A DNA stretch of 64,000 nt, from the NCBI GenBank assembly GCA_001970955.1, contig MPUH01000120.1:1-64000 (forward strand), written 5' to 3'. This stretch comes from Stentor coeruleus (Eukaryota; Ciliophora; Heterotrichea; Heterotrichida; Stentoridae). Below the pieces are notes generated by a model. The model searched no databases and was not told the origin of the DNA. It worked only from the letters and a program-made list of their open reading frames with translations. Shown here one piece after another: positions 43,260-52,721 of this stretch. Position numbers and translations under genes: made by a program. Numbering within the stretch: position 1 is the stretch's first letter; each line of letters begins with the position of its first letter.

Positions 43260-44936
43260 ATGAATTTCTGTAATGACTTATGCTTGCTTTGCTCTAATAG
43301 TGGGAAATGCTATGTCAACCTGAGTAGATTTCATAAAATATGCGAAGAATGTATCCTAACAATAAGAGGGAAAATTACTGTCAATTGTATCCACTGTAAA
43401 GCTAAATTGATTTTAGTTGAAGATTTCTTTTCTTGTAACTCTTGCAGTTCTGGCTTACCTTACTATAAGTGTAATGAAAATCATATTAGATGCACGAATT
43501 GCTCTAAATACTGTAAGCAGTGCTTGAGATCTAAGTGTGAAATTTGTCAGAATCAGCTTGAAAAAGTTTGTATTGAATGTAGGAAAATCAACATGAATAT
43601 ATTCAAAGATAAGATATGTTCAGGATGCTTTAGTTTAGATTTCAGCAAAATCAGTAAGCCTGAGCTATGCAAAAATTGTGGGAGCAAATTTTGTAGAAAA
43701 TGCACAGGCTCTGGATGCTTAGAAAGCAGATTCAAATGCGGCTGCAACGGGTGTACACTTTGTTTACCAACTCAAACATGCAACAGATGCAAATCTACTA
43801 GTAACAAAACTTTCCAAAGCAAACGACATCAAATCCATGAATCCAATAAAAGCTCTAATCTTTTATCTGCATTAAAAAAACCGAATTCTCCAGTTGCAGC
43901 ATCATCAAAAACTTTTGATTCTCGTCCACGCCGTCAAAATTCCAAAAGTTTTTGTGAGACTTCCAACCATTGTAGCATGTGTCAAATCAGCCCATCAATA
44001 GTAAAAAGATTATGTGGTCATTGGGTATGTAGTTCATGTCTTTTAGAAGATTCTTGTAGTGCATGTATAACTTATAAAAAATCAAATATATCAACTCAAT
44101 GTGATTATTGTCATTCAAGTTTTCTATTCAATTTAAAAAAATTAAAATGTAATCATTCAATATGTGAAGATTGTTTAAACAATGAAAATCAATGTCCTTG
44201 TTGCCAACAATATTTTGGAAAATGTAAAACTTGTAAATCAAGAGGTTTAGTTGTTCATAAGAAATGTGAACACCCTATGTGTCAAGAATGTATTAAAAAA
44301 AGAACTTGGTGTAGAGTGTGTTTTAAGTATATATGTGAAAAATGTGGGACTAAAGTTAATGAGATTTTTATAAATAAAATGTGCTCTCATAAACTGTGTA
44401 GGGAATGCTATAGTAAAACTCCTGAAAATGAACGATGTATTAAATGCCAAAGAAAATTCTGTCCTAATTGTTGTGAAATTATTAATGAAACAACTAATTT
44501 CGAATGTGGACATCATGGGTGTTATAAATGCTCAATAGATAACCTCCGTTGTTACAATTGCATTTTTAGTAAAAACTCTTTACGTAGCTTTGAACAAATT
44601 TCTACTATTGGTATCTGCTTTAAATGCAATAAAAATACTAAAATCTGTAAGCTTTTTTGTGGAGACTCAGTATGCCTTGAATGCCAAAAAAAATATATCG
44701 CAGCCGAATTCAATTATAGTTGCATTATTTGTTGTCTAACCAAACAAAAAGTATGTGTAAGTTGCAAAAAATTATGTATTTGGGAACAAATTGATGACAA
44801 AGGTTTGCTTAGAAAAAATTGCTGCGATAAAATCTACTGCATGTATTGTTTGAAGATAAGAAAAGGTTTAAAAAAAATAATGAATTGTAGATGTAAGAAT
44901 AAAAGCAAAATACATCTAACTAATTTAAGCAATTGA
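43260..44936 (+). CDS. Cys-rich array member 6
   Basis: 558 aa, 122 bp downstream of member 5. N-terminal module CLLCSNSGKCYVNLSRFHKIC, then Cys-rich fingers with less regular spacing, a short Ser/Lys linker near 185-220 and five strict CxHxxC cores (CGHWVC, CNHSIC, CEHPMC, CSHKLC, CGHHGC). The C-terminal module (IICC...CIWEQIDDKGLLRKNCC) nearly copies member 5, so the two form a sub-pair. It ends in TGA, 21 bp from the convergent DDRGK1 gene. Probably soluble; function unknown. Confidence 0.83.
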   Translation: MNFCNDLCLLCSNSGKCYVNLSRFHKICEECILTIRGKITVNCIHCKAKLILVEDFFSCNSCSSGLPYYKCNENHIRCTNCSKYCKQCLRSKCEICQNQLEKVCIECRKINMNIFKDKICSGCFSLDFSKISKPELCKNCGSKFCRKCTGSGCLESRFKCGCNGCTLCLPTQTCNRCKSTSNKTFQSKRHQIHESNKSSNLLSALKKPNSPVAASSKTFDSRPRRQNSKSFCETSNHCSMCQISPSIVKRLCGHWVCSSCLLEDSCSACITYKKSNISTQCDYCHSSFLFNLKKLKCNHSICEDCLNNENQCPCCQQYFGKCKTCKSRGLVVHKKCEHPMCQECIKKRTWCRVCFKYICEKCGTKVNEIFINKMCSHKLCRECYSKTPENERCIKCQRKFCPNCCEIINETTNFECGHHGCYKCSIDNLRCYNCIFSKNSLRSFEQISTIGICFKCNKNTKICKLFCGDSVCLECQKKYIAAEFNYSCIICCLTKQKVCVSCKKLCIWEQIDDKGLLRKNCCDKIYCMYCLKIRKGLKKIMNCRCKNKSKIHLTNLSN

Positions 44937-44957
44937 GGTATCGGATAAATGTTTTTA

Positions 44958-45776
44958 TTATGATTTTTCTTCTTTATCAAGTAATTGTTTTTCTTCAGCT
45001 TCAATTTTAGCTTTATCTTCAGCTGTTGGATTTAATCTGATAAGTCGGTTTCCTTCGCTACATAATTCTAAGCGTGAAACTCTTCCTCTAGCTTCGATAT
45101 ATTTTTTAAAAGATAGAAACTCATCTGGGGTTATGTAAATATATTTTCCTCGATCATCAAGAATACCACTAAGATAACCTGTGTTTTCAAGCTCGTTTAT
45201 TCTATTAACAGTAGTTTTTCCATCTAAATTAAATGCATTGGCTAAATCTTCGATCATAACAACTTTCCTCAGTTTTATATACTCCAAAAACTTTTCTAAT
45301 GTAAATGTCTCTTCTTGGACCTCTTCTCCAACAGATTCAATTACGAGACTTCCTTTCCATTGTGCATATTCCTCTTCTTCTTTTTTAAGTTTTTCTTCTT
45401 CGATTTTTTTCAGCCTTTCTTCCTCTTCTTGTTCTTTTTTCTCTTGTTCTTCTTCCCTTTTCCTTCTAATTTCTTCTTTTTCTTCAGCTTTTCTATTCAT
45501 ATCTTCGATAGCTGCTTTTCTTGCTGCACTTTGTTTTTTTTTCTCTTCTTTTCTTGCTTGTTTTGCAGCTTCTTTTCGTCCTGCAGCTTTAGGTTCATTG
45601 ATATCATCTTTATCTTCTTCTTCTTCTTCAGCAGCTTGTCCTCCCATTCGCATACGATTTCCTACTTGAGCTTGTTGAACAGGTATTTCTGGTTGTTTAC
45701 GTTCTTTTAACACCCAAAATATCACAAAGCCAATAATTACAGCAAGAATAAGCCCACTGACAGCTTCTAATAACAT
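44958..45776 (-). CDS. DDRGK1: DDRGK domain-containing protein 1 (UFBP1)
   Basis: 272 aa. An N-terminal hydrophobic anchor (about 7-24) is followed by a long Glu/Lys/Arg helix, then the conserved C-terminal domain with winged-helix character (AQWKGSLVIESVGEEVQ, DLANAFNLDGKTTVNRI) and the name motif GILDDRGKYIYI. DDRGK1 is the ER-membrane adaptor of the UFM1 ligase complex (with UFL1), used in ribosome UFMylation and ER-phagy. Length and domain order match the family. The opposite strand has a long frame that is only the mirror of the Glu/Lys-rich helix. It is divergent from the gene at 46428 across 651 bp. Confidence 0.95.
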   Translation of the reverse strand: MLLEAVSGLILAVIIGFVIFWVLKERKQPEIPVQQAQVGNRMRMGGQAAEEEEEDKDDINEPKAAGRKEAAKQARKEEKKKQSAARKAAIEDMNRKAEEKEEIRRKREEEQEKKEQEEEERLKKIEEEKLKKEEEEYAQWKGSLVIESVGEEVQEETFTLEKFLEYIKLRKVVMIEDLANAFNLDGKTTVNRINELENTGYLSGILDDRGKYIYITPDEFLSFKKYIEARGRVSRLELCSEGNRLIRLNPTAEDKAKIEAEEKQLLDKEEKS

Positions 45777-46427
45777 ATTATTATTAAAAATAGGAAAAAT
45801 TGTTTAAAGGCTTATTATTAAATACTTAATAGTCTATGGTTAATTTTTTACTTAAGGTTTATTATTAAAAATAACTAAGATATTAATTGCGGGGTGATCT
45901 TTGTGGGGGAAATGGTTCTTGTATTTCTTAATTTTCATTTTTTATAATTTATTTTAGTGATGGTTTTTATTTGAGATTTTTTTGATTGAATAATGTGTTA
46001 GATTTATGATGTTTAATATATATTAAATTCATGTTTTTATATATTTTAAAACTAAATCAAGTAGTGTATTATTTTTAGATTTTTTGATGATATTACATAT
46101 TAGATATAAATTTGTTATTTCTACACAAAATTACATTAATCTAAATCATGTTTTTACAACGTAAATTACTTACTTAAAATCATCCAATTACAACACAACC
46201 TATCATCCTTAATATCTCACTATCCTATCCTTAAACCTAAAAATCTAATCCAAGCCTCCCTTTCCCAACCTACACCCAACAATCACATTTTCCCCTTCTC
46301 CTTAAATCCCTATTCCTATCTTCAACACAAAAGCTTTTACCTATTTTCTATCCCCGAAAAACTGACAAATTACTTATTTCTGATATTAAAATTTAATAAT
46401 TACTAATCGTTTAGAAATAATCTTATC
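45777..46427. other. 651-bp divergent intergenic region with a strand-skew switch
   Basis: The left part (for example 45890-45920) is G-rich on the plus strand. The right part (about 46170-46380) is C-rich with hardly any G. Both flanking genes therefore see a C-rich coding strand upstream. No coding frame was recognised. Confidence 0.5.
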
Positions 46428-47024
46428 ATGGAAGAAATGGAAACTCTAAACGGAAGTTGTTCAGTCGAAATTACTGGAGACAAACTAATAGACCTAACAA
46501 CCGTGACATCCTTAAAGTCATCTTTAACTTCTATATTCAGATCTTCATTACCAAAACCTAAATTAACCAAAGCTAGTAGTGTTTCGATAATAAGAATTGA
46601 AAGAGATGCTTTAAAATCCAATATGTACAAAAAATCAAGTATGGGTTTTAGTGAAGAATTCTCTACTGAGTTAAATGAAGATGATATTGATGAGTATTGT
46701 GAACGTAAAAGTGTTGCAAATTTCCAGAAAAACTATTTGGAAATGGGTCAATGGCCTGAAGTGCCTGTACCAAAATTTCAAGCTTTTAAAGCTAAATATA
46801 GGAATATGAAACAAAAGCTTAAGGATTGTAAGGCTGATAAGGAAAAAGCTCAGATACTTGTTAAGAAATATGAAGCGGGAGAAATTCCTTGTAATAACTG
46901 CGAGGTTTTGAAGGAAAAAAACTCGAAGACGAAAATTGCCCTTGAGGAAGCGGTACAACTTAGTAACCTTTTGTTAAAGGAACTTAAAAGAATGGAAGCT
47001 GGGAATGATAGCTTATCGTATTAA
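46428..47024 (+). CDS. small coiled-coil protein, function unknown
   Basis: 198 aa. The N-terminal half is Ser/Thr-rich and acidic near residues 75-90 (STELNEDDIDEYCERK). A WPEVPVPKF stretch precedes a coiled coil at about 120-195 that includes one CxxC pair (CNNC). No membrane segment or catalytic motif, and no family is recognised. Codon use and the C-rich upstream region match neighbouring real genes. Confidence 0.65.
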   Translation: MEEMETLNGSCSVEITGDKLIDLTTVTSLKSSLTSIFRSSLPKPKLTKASSVSIIRIERDALKSNMYKKSSMGFSEEFSTELNEDDIDEYCERKSVANFQKNYLEMGQWPEVPVPKFQAFKAKYRNMKQKLKDCKADKEKAQILVKKYEAGEIPCNNCEVLKEKNSKTKIALEEAVQLSNLLLKELKRMEAGNDSLSY

Positions 47025-47755
47025 TAGTAATGAATGATATTAGTTTAATGAAATAAATATGAAGTAAAAGGGAAATTAGGATTTTGTGGAAATTAGATTG
47101 TGTTTTTTTTATACTTGAATTGATAAAATATTTAAAAATTAGATGTATTTGGGTGGCAATGATAATATGATAGTTTTTTGGATGAGAAGAAGGGCTTTTA
47201 GGGAATATTTGAGGATGGCTATTAGGAGTTTATTGTGAATGTGATGATCTTTTTTTATTTTTTAAAACTTTTGAGAGGATTGAGAAGATTGTTATATCAA
47301 GGATTAAGAGATAAATGCATTTAAATATACAGAATATAGTTTTAGTAAGTTAAATCAAACTTTTAAAATTTGTTGTTAATAGTAAACTAGGGATACTTAT
47401 AGCAGAAACTAACGTATTATTAGTTGAATCTATATGATCTAAAGATCTCATAAAAAATAATTTTATGTAATATTCATCAAGCACACTTTTCTAAAAAATC
47501 GCTGCTGAATTCTAATCATCTACTAAAAAGCCATTATATCAATAGCTTTTAGTTGAAATTTCAACTCTTGTTGGATATTATGTAAGTTTAATCCAAACTA
47601 AAATTCTTTATGATCATGATATATGCAGATGGGGCTCTATTTATTTTATAATACAAAATAATCAAAACCATTCAGTTCAGTATCCGATAATATTTACATC
47701 TTCAAGCTATAACAACACAAAACCTCACTGGAAATTAAGCATTTTATATATAAAA
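47025..47755. other. 731-bp AT-rich intergenic region
   Basis: The first 250 bp are G-rich and C-poor on the plus strand (downstream pattern). A perfect 16-bp palindrome AGTTGAAATTTCAACT lies near 47551-47566. No gene was recognised. Confidence 0.5.
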
Positions 47756-50700
47756 ATGGATTCAAGTAACTTATTAGCTCCTCCTCCATATACGGCGCCC
47801 GCCGCTTTTTCATCTTACCGAATGCTAAACCCTAGTTCCTTGGCACCAAGTAATTTTGCTACTCAATCTTATCAACCCACTGAAGAAGAAATCGAAGTTC
47901 TTCGAGTTGGCTTATTTGTCGACATTTTGAATTATGAGTTCCGTCAGCATAAAGGTTTCGCATCTTCTAACTGGAAATCCTTATTCAAATACTGGAAAAA
48001 GCATATTTCCCAAGGTTATTTCTGGTCATCTAGGAATGAAGTTAAGAAAATCAATGTCCATCGTTTAGTAAAAGAAGGTGTCTTGACAGTAGAAACTCAG
48101 AAACGCTTATACGGTGAAGATCCTTGGTTTCCAGAAAACATTGAAGATGAAAGAGATAAAACAATAGAATGGATGAAATCTTTAGAACCTGAAGATGTTG
48201 AATATACATTATATGCTTTTTATGATGGTGGGTTAAAGGATATAAGAGAAGCTATAAATAGAAAAAAACGTCCTGTTTCTCAAGGAAATTATTCAAGAAC
48301 TCGTAAAGAACAGCCTGTTATTATAACCGACCCTTATATTCTTGAAGTAGTTCTTAAGATTTTTAAAGAAATTAAAGGCTTTCATAGTAAAGATATATCA
48401 CAATTATCGAAATTTGCCATAAAACTTAAAGAAAATCCTAAACTCGATATAGAATTCCTTCGCAAAGCGCGTAATAATAAAATCAGCCTTGCTCCTACAA
48501 ATTTATCGCCACCAATGCAAGACCAAAACTATAAAGAACTGTTTTTATCATATGATGAAGAAGATTTTGAAGCTAGTTTTAGACAATATTTTGATAATTT
48601 AGCATCACAGAAATTTACAACTGGTTTTAGAGGTACTTCTGCTAATAGAGAAAAGATGAAAAAAATTACTTATGTTAAATTACAACAAAATTGTTATAGG
48701 GCTTTATGTATTCCTATTAAATACTCATTTGTAATTCTTGATTTTGATGATATTTCAAGTTTAGTTCCTCATATGAGACCTATGCTTGTTTATTTACAAA
48801 AATTTTATGAAGAAAGAAAAAATATGTTTGGATTTAATGAAGAGGAATTTATAAATCATTGCTTAGTTAATAGGTTTCCGACTATGGCTTTTCAGATTAG
48901 TGAAGAGGATGAAGAAATGTATGCGAGTTCTTTATTTGATGTGCCAAGAGAGAAATTAAAAAAACAGAAAAAACAAGAAGTGAAAAAGGTTGAGAATAAA
49001 ATTGAACCTATGACAGAAGGCGAAGTTAGGATGCATGTTAATCATTTTTCAACAAATAAAATGATATTTATCAGGCTTTATATAGTGTTTTCTGAATATC
49101 ATGGCTATCCACCTCATGAAGGACATGTTTTATGCACATTCTGGAACAAAATCCACCCTCAAGACAAAAACAAACTTTCTCTTTGGATATTCCCTCAACC
49201 TAAACCTCAGCCTATAACCCTTAGTAAACCCGAGAAAGATCTTATTGAAAAAGAAGAAAATAGAAAATCCGCTGAAATCCAGAAATTCTTCGATGATCTA
49301 CAAAAAATGAAAGAAGATAAAGAAAAAGAAATAGCTTCTAAAAAAGAAATTACAGCTAAAAAACTTAAAGAAAAATATGCGAACCCCAAAAGAGTTGTTT
49401 TACACGAATCAAAACAAGCTCGTTGGGCTTTAGGTAAAAAACTTTTGGAAATTGAAAAAAAATTCCCAATGGACCCAATAATAAGAAGTATGGTCAAAAC
49501 CGAATTCAGTGAAAACCGACTAAAAAAATACGATCTTGAATATGAAACCAATAATGAGGAAGATGAACTAAAACGTAAATTAGGTAAAATAGCAAATGAA
49601 CCTCCATTACAAACAGGAGCCAAACTTAGTAGTGAAGAAAGAATGAAACTAGAATCAAACAAACTAAGAATCATGGAAGAACATGGACAGAAAACTGAAG
49701 AACAAATCCGTGACTCGAAAATAAAAGAACAAGAACCTGGGATGTTCAAAGCAATAAAAATGTTAGTAAAAAGCTATATCAACTTTAAAAAACAAGGAGG
49801 TGGTTCAGTAAGTTCATATCTAAATAGCGGCTATGTATCTTTAAAAACCCAATTCCCTCTAGCTGTCCATAAACATTTTCCATATAAAAACTATGGCGCT
49901 ACACGTAAACCAGATGGCCAATTAACTTTTTCAAAATCATTTCCAATCAGTTTTAAACATTATTTCTTCGCAGCATTTAAATCCTTATTAAAAACCCCAA
50001 AAGGTCTTATGATATTAAAATCCATGCCAGCTTTAATCTGGGCTCCTCCATCAAAAAATCGTTGTACAATCCATTATGATGTCTGTCCACCTGATTGTAT
50101 GTATGTAACTTTAAATAAAAAAGTTACAAGACAAATGCTTAAAAGTGAAGGTTATACTGTTGCTTGGCATGCAAAACTTAGACCTTTTTTTAGACCTGAT
50201 ATGGAAGGACAGAAACAGAAGATTTTTATGAGTTATAGTGATGCTAGAGAATGTAGATTTGAACCAATAGTTGGGTCTAAAGCTCCAGAAAAACATTTAA
50301 ATTTGACTTTCCAGCATTTTTCTGAGATTAGGAATAAACTTAACCCAAATGATCCACCTAATTTTAATATGTGGGTTAATAGACTTGGTGAAAATCTTAG
50401 ATCTGCAGAACCAAGTTTGTTTAAACATGGGATTTTGAAACAAGCTAATGTTTTATTGGCACATGGGAAATTTAAAGATTGTAAAACTTTGTTGGTTGAG
50501 AATTTTAATATGCCGTATATCCTTGACCATTTTGAACCTGGGAAAAATAGACCTAATATTAATGAAAAACCTGCTGAAGATTTTAATAAGCCTGAGAATA
50601 AAGAGATGAATACTGAAGTTTATATGATATATAAGGCACTTAAAGTAAGATATCAACAAAGGAAAAAAGAAGAAAAATCTTTAGTGAATTTAAGACTTGC

Positions 50701-50902
50701 TGATAAAACTAAGACTGCTGAAAGGTTTAAAGCTACTATGTGTCCTAAACTTAAATGCGAAAAAATAAAATGCCCTTATTCACATGAGTTTAATGAACAT
50801 AGACTTGCTAAAGAGAAAATAAAAGCTGAATGGGAAAAAATTAAAGAACAAATGATGATGTCGAAAAAAAGTAAAACTTTCTCAGCAGGAATTACTAAGT
50901 AA
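47756..50902 (+). CDS. large protein with C-terminal CCCH-like zinc finger
   Basis: 1048 aa. It has a Pro/Ala/Ser-rich start, then a mostly globular region with recurring aromatic/charged helices (residues about 45-450), a long Glu/Lys coiled-coil stretch (about 490-680), a further globular region (about 690-960) and near residue 985 a C-x4-C-x4-C-x3-H cluster (MCPKLKCEKIKCPYSHEF) like a shortened CCCH RNA-binding finger. A Lys/Glu helix ends the protein. No enzyme motif is seen. RNA binding is suggested only by the finger, and its spacing is shorter than the canonical C-x8-C-x5-C-x3-H, so confidence in function is low. The gene itself is clear. Confidence 0.75.
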   Translation: MDSSNLLAPPPYTAPAAFSSYRMLNPSSLAPSNFATQSYQPTEEEIEVLRVGLFVDILNYEFRQHKGFASSNWKSLFKYWKKHISQGYFWSSRNEVKKINVHRLVKEGVLTVETQKRLYGEDPWFPENIEDERDKTIEWMKSLEPEDVEYTLYAFYDGGLKDIREAINRKKRPVSQGNYSRTRKEQPVIITDPYILEVVLKIFKEIKGFHSKDISQLSKFAIKLKENPKLDIEFLRKARNNKISLAPTNLSPPMQDQNYKELFLSYDEEDFEASFRQYFDNLASQKFTTGFRGTSANREKMKKITYVKLQQNCYRALCIPIKYSFVILDFDDISSLVPHMRPMLVYLQKFYEERKNMFGFNEEEFINHCLVNRFPTMAFQISEEDEEMYASSLFDVPREKLKKQKKQEVKKVENKIEPMTEGEVRMHVNHFSTNKMIFIRLYIVFSEYHGYPPHEGHVLCTFWNKIHPQDKNKLSLWIFPQPKPQPITLSKPEKDLIEKEENRKSAEIQKFFDDLQKMKEDKEKEIASKKEITAKKLKEKYANPKRVVLHESKQARWALGKKLLEIEKKFPMDPIIRSMVKTEFSENRLKKYDLEYETNNEEDELKRKLGKIANEPPLQTGAKLSSEERMKLESNKLRIMEEHGQKTEEQIRDSKIKEQEPGMFKAIKMLVKSYINFKKQGGGSVSSYLNSGYVSLKTQFPLAVHKHFPYKNYGATRKPDGQLTFSKSFPISFKHYFFAAFKSLLKTPKGLMILKSMPALIWAPPSKNRCTIHYDVCPPDCMYVTLNKKVTRQMLKSEGYTVAWHAKLRPFFRPDMEGQKQKIFMSYSDARECRFEPIVGSKAPEKHLNLTFQHFSEIRNKLNPNDPPNFNMWVNRLGENLRSAEPSLFKHGILKQANVLLAHGKFKDCKTLLVENFNMPYILDHFEPGKNRPNINEKPAEDFNKPENKEMNTEVYMIYKALKVRYQQRKKEEKSLVNLRLADKTKTAERFKATMCPKLKCEKIKCPYSHEFNEHRLAKEKIKAEWEKIKEQMMMSKKSKTFSAGITK

Positions 50903-51247
50903 GTTATGATTAATTAGCTTTTTTTTTTATAAGTTTTTTAGAAAGAGTTTTTTGATATGTTTAGGAAAATATATTATAATTTCAGTTATAATAATTTTTC
51001 ATATAGTGGGTATGTTAGTTTAAAATCTAAAAATCATTGAGTTGGCAAATTTAAATATATGATAAACTAACCTTTGAATAATTTTAGTCACTTTGTGGGG
51101 TTAAATGATAGGATCTTAAGGAAATCTTGGGAAATTTGTAATTCCATCAAAGATTTAATAAAGCCTTCAAGTTTTTCAATATTTCCTGCAATTCAAAATC
51201 AGTCGTCAAAAATTCATAAATTACAATCGTCTAATAAGTTTAATAAT
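50903..51247. other. intergenic stretch with possible N-terminal extension of the PLD gene
   Basis: A frame continuous with the PLD gene runs from 51071 and reads protein-like. The only upstream ATG in that frame (51059) is followed by TAA at codon 4. No 15-nt intron that removes it was found. Confidence 0.45.
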
Positions 51248-52492
51248 ATGGGTGATATAGAATTCATCAATTCCGGTGATCTTTTTTTTGAAAGACTATG
51301 GAATATGATTGACAGATCTAAAACCAACTGCTGGATTCTAACATATCATATGGCAGAAAGTTATATTGCTGATGAAACTATAAGAAGGTTAATTAATGCT
51401 GCAGAAAGAGGTGTAGATGTGGTTTTATATGTTGATTGGTTGAATTTCTATCCTAGCAAACATCTTATAGAAAAATTACGACTCCAAGGGGGGAAAGTAG
51501 AAACCCTAAATGATATGAATATATACACAAGATATATTAATAATTTTGGTGTTTTTACAAAGAATATTTTCAAAAGGTATCATGAAAAACTATGTGTTAT
51601 AGACAATCAAGTAACTGTAGGCTCAGCGAATTTTGATATTGAATACGGGCAACTTTTATTTGGGAATGATAAATTTTACGATTTAAATATCATCCTAACA
51701 AAAAAATGTATAACAGACGCTCAGAATCTTTTCTTAGAAATTGCTGGCCGATACAATTATAAATTAACTCCTCATCAAATGGAAGAAATCGAAGATAACA
51801 AATTAGATTTACTTTCATGTGAACCTTATTATTTTCGTCATGACATCCAAGAATATTTGCTATACAAAATCAACCGGGCTACTAAAAGGATAATTTTAGC
51901 ACAAGGATATTATTATAACATAAAAAAAGTTCAAAAAGCACTAAAAAGAGCAGCAAAACGTGGAGTCCAAATCGAACTTTTAACAACAAGATATCGTGAT
52001 CAAATGGCTTATAAAGATTTATCAAATGCTAAAATAACTAAAAATCTTATTAAAATCGGGGCAAGTATTTACGAAATGTCTGATCGTATTTTACATTCAA
52101 AAGCATATATAATTGATGACGATATTATAGCTGGATCTTTTAACAATGATAAATGGAGCTGGTCGATGAATAGTGAACTTTCTTTATTATGTACTGATAA
52201 AAAATTTACACATTTGGCAATGGATATTATTGATGATATAAAACAAAATTCATTAGATATAAAATTGAATAATACTAAGTTTGTAGCAGGAGCTTATGCT
52301 TGGTTTTGGAAATGGTTTCTAAATACATCTGAGATTATGATGAACACAAAGAAAAATTATAAGTATTTTTTGCTTAATGCATATGTATATGATGAAAGCA
52401 ATCCTATAGAAGAAAGGTTTGCTCTAAGAATGCAGCGGATTAAAAATTTTAGTGTGAAAATCTCAACATTAAGCAATTTATTATGTAGTTAA
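51248..52492 (+). CDS. phospholipase D family protein
   Basis: 414 aa from ATG 51248, chosen because it is the first usable in-frame ATG and sits just before the domain. Two HKD motifs are intact: HEKLCVID followed by GSANFD (His near 112) and HSKAYIID followed by GSFNND (His near 283). They form the paired catalytic site of PLD, cardiolipin synthase and related phosphodiesterases. Spacing between motifs (about 170 aa) fits the cardiolipin-synthase-like branch. Near 360 lies a hydrophobic aromatic stretch (AWFWKWFL). Substrate is unknown; phospholipid is likely. The last 49 bp of the gene lie inside an N-joined duplicate, so the copy after the N is artefactual. Confidence 0.85.
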   Translation: MGDIEFINSGDLFFERLWNMIDRSKTNCWILTYHMAESYIADETIRRLINAAERGVDVVLYVDWLNFYPSKHLIEKLRLQGGKVETLNDMNIYTRYINNFGVFTKNIFKRYHEKLCVIDNQVTVGSANFDIEYGQLLFGNDKFYDLNIILTKKCITDAQNLFLEIAGRYNYKLTPHQMEEIEDNKLDLLSCEPYYFRHDIQEYLLYKINRATKRIILAQGYYYNIKKVQKALKRAAKRGVQIELLTTRYRDQMAYKDLSNAKITKNLIKIGASIYEMSDRILHSKAYIIDDDIIAGSFNNDKWSWSMNSELSLLCTDKKFTHLAMDIIDDIKQNSLDIKLNNTKFVAGAYAWFWKWFLNTSEIMMNTKKNYKYFLLNAYVYDESNPIEERFALRMQRIKNFSVKISTLSNLLCS

Positions 52493-52721
52493 GTATTTAG
52501 TTTAGGATTTTTATATGAAAAAAAAAAATTTTGTTAGTTTTGAAAGATTTAATATTTTAATGTTGAGATGTATAGTTCGTAGNAAATTTTAGTGTGAAAA
52601 TCTCAACATTAAGCAATTTATTATGTAGTTAAGTATTTAGTTTAGGATTTTTATATGAAAAAAAAAATTTTGTTAGTTTTGAAAGATTTAATATTTTAAT
52701 GTTGAGATGTATAGTTCGTAG
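52444..52721. repeat. N-joined direct duplicate across a gene boundary
   Basis: The 139 bp at 52444-52582 recur at 52584-52721 (one fewer A in an A run) around the N at 52583. It holds the PLD stop and the aminopeptidase start. The true gap between these genes is about 67 bp. Confidence 0.92.

Noticed and set aside
45181-45710. Long Ser/Phe-rich frames opposite the DDRGK1 gene
   Set aside because: They are the mirror of the Glu/Lys-rich helix codons of DDRGK1 and have no protein character of their own.
24281-47620. Recurrent CATGAT/ATCATG motif upstream of several plus-strand genes
   Set aside because: Found before starts at 24372, 38870, 41554, 43260, 47756 and 54600, but a six-base motif is expected several times in this amount of spacer DNA and distances to ATG vary from 14 to 170 bp.
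52444-52721. Apparent duplication of the PLD 3' end and aminopeptidase start
   Set aside because: N-joined copies nearly identical, same signature as the other seven joins.
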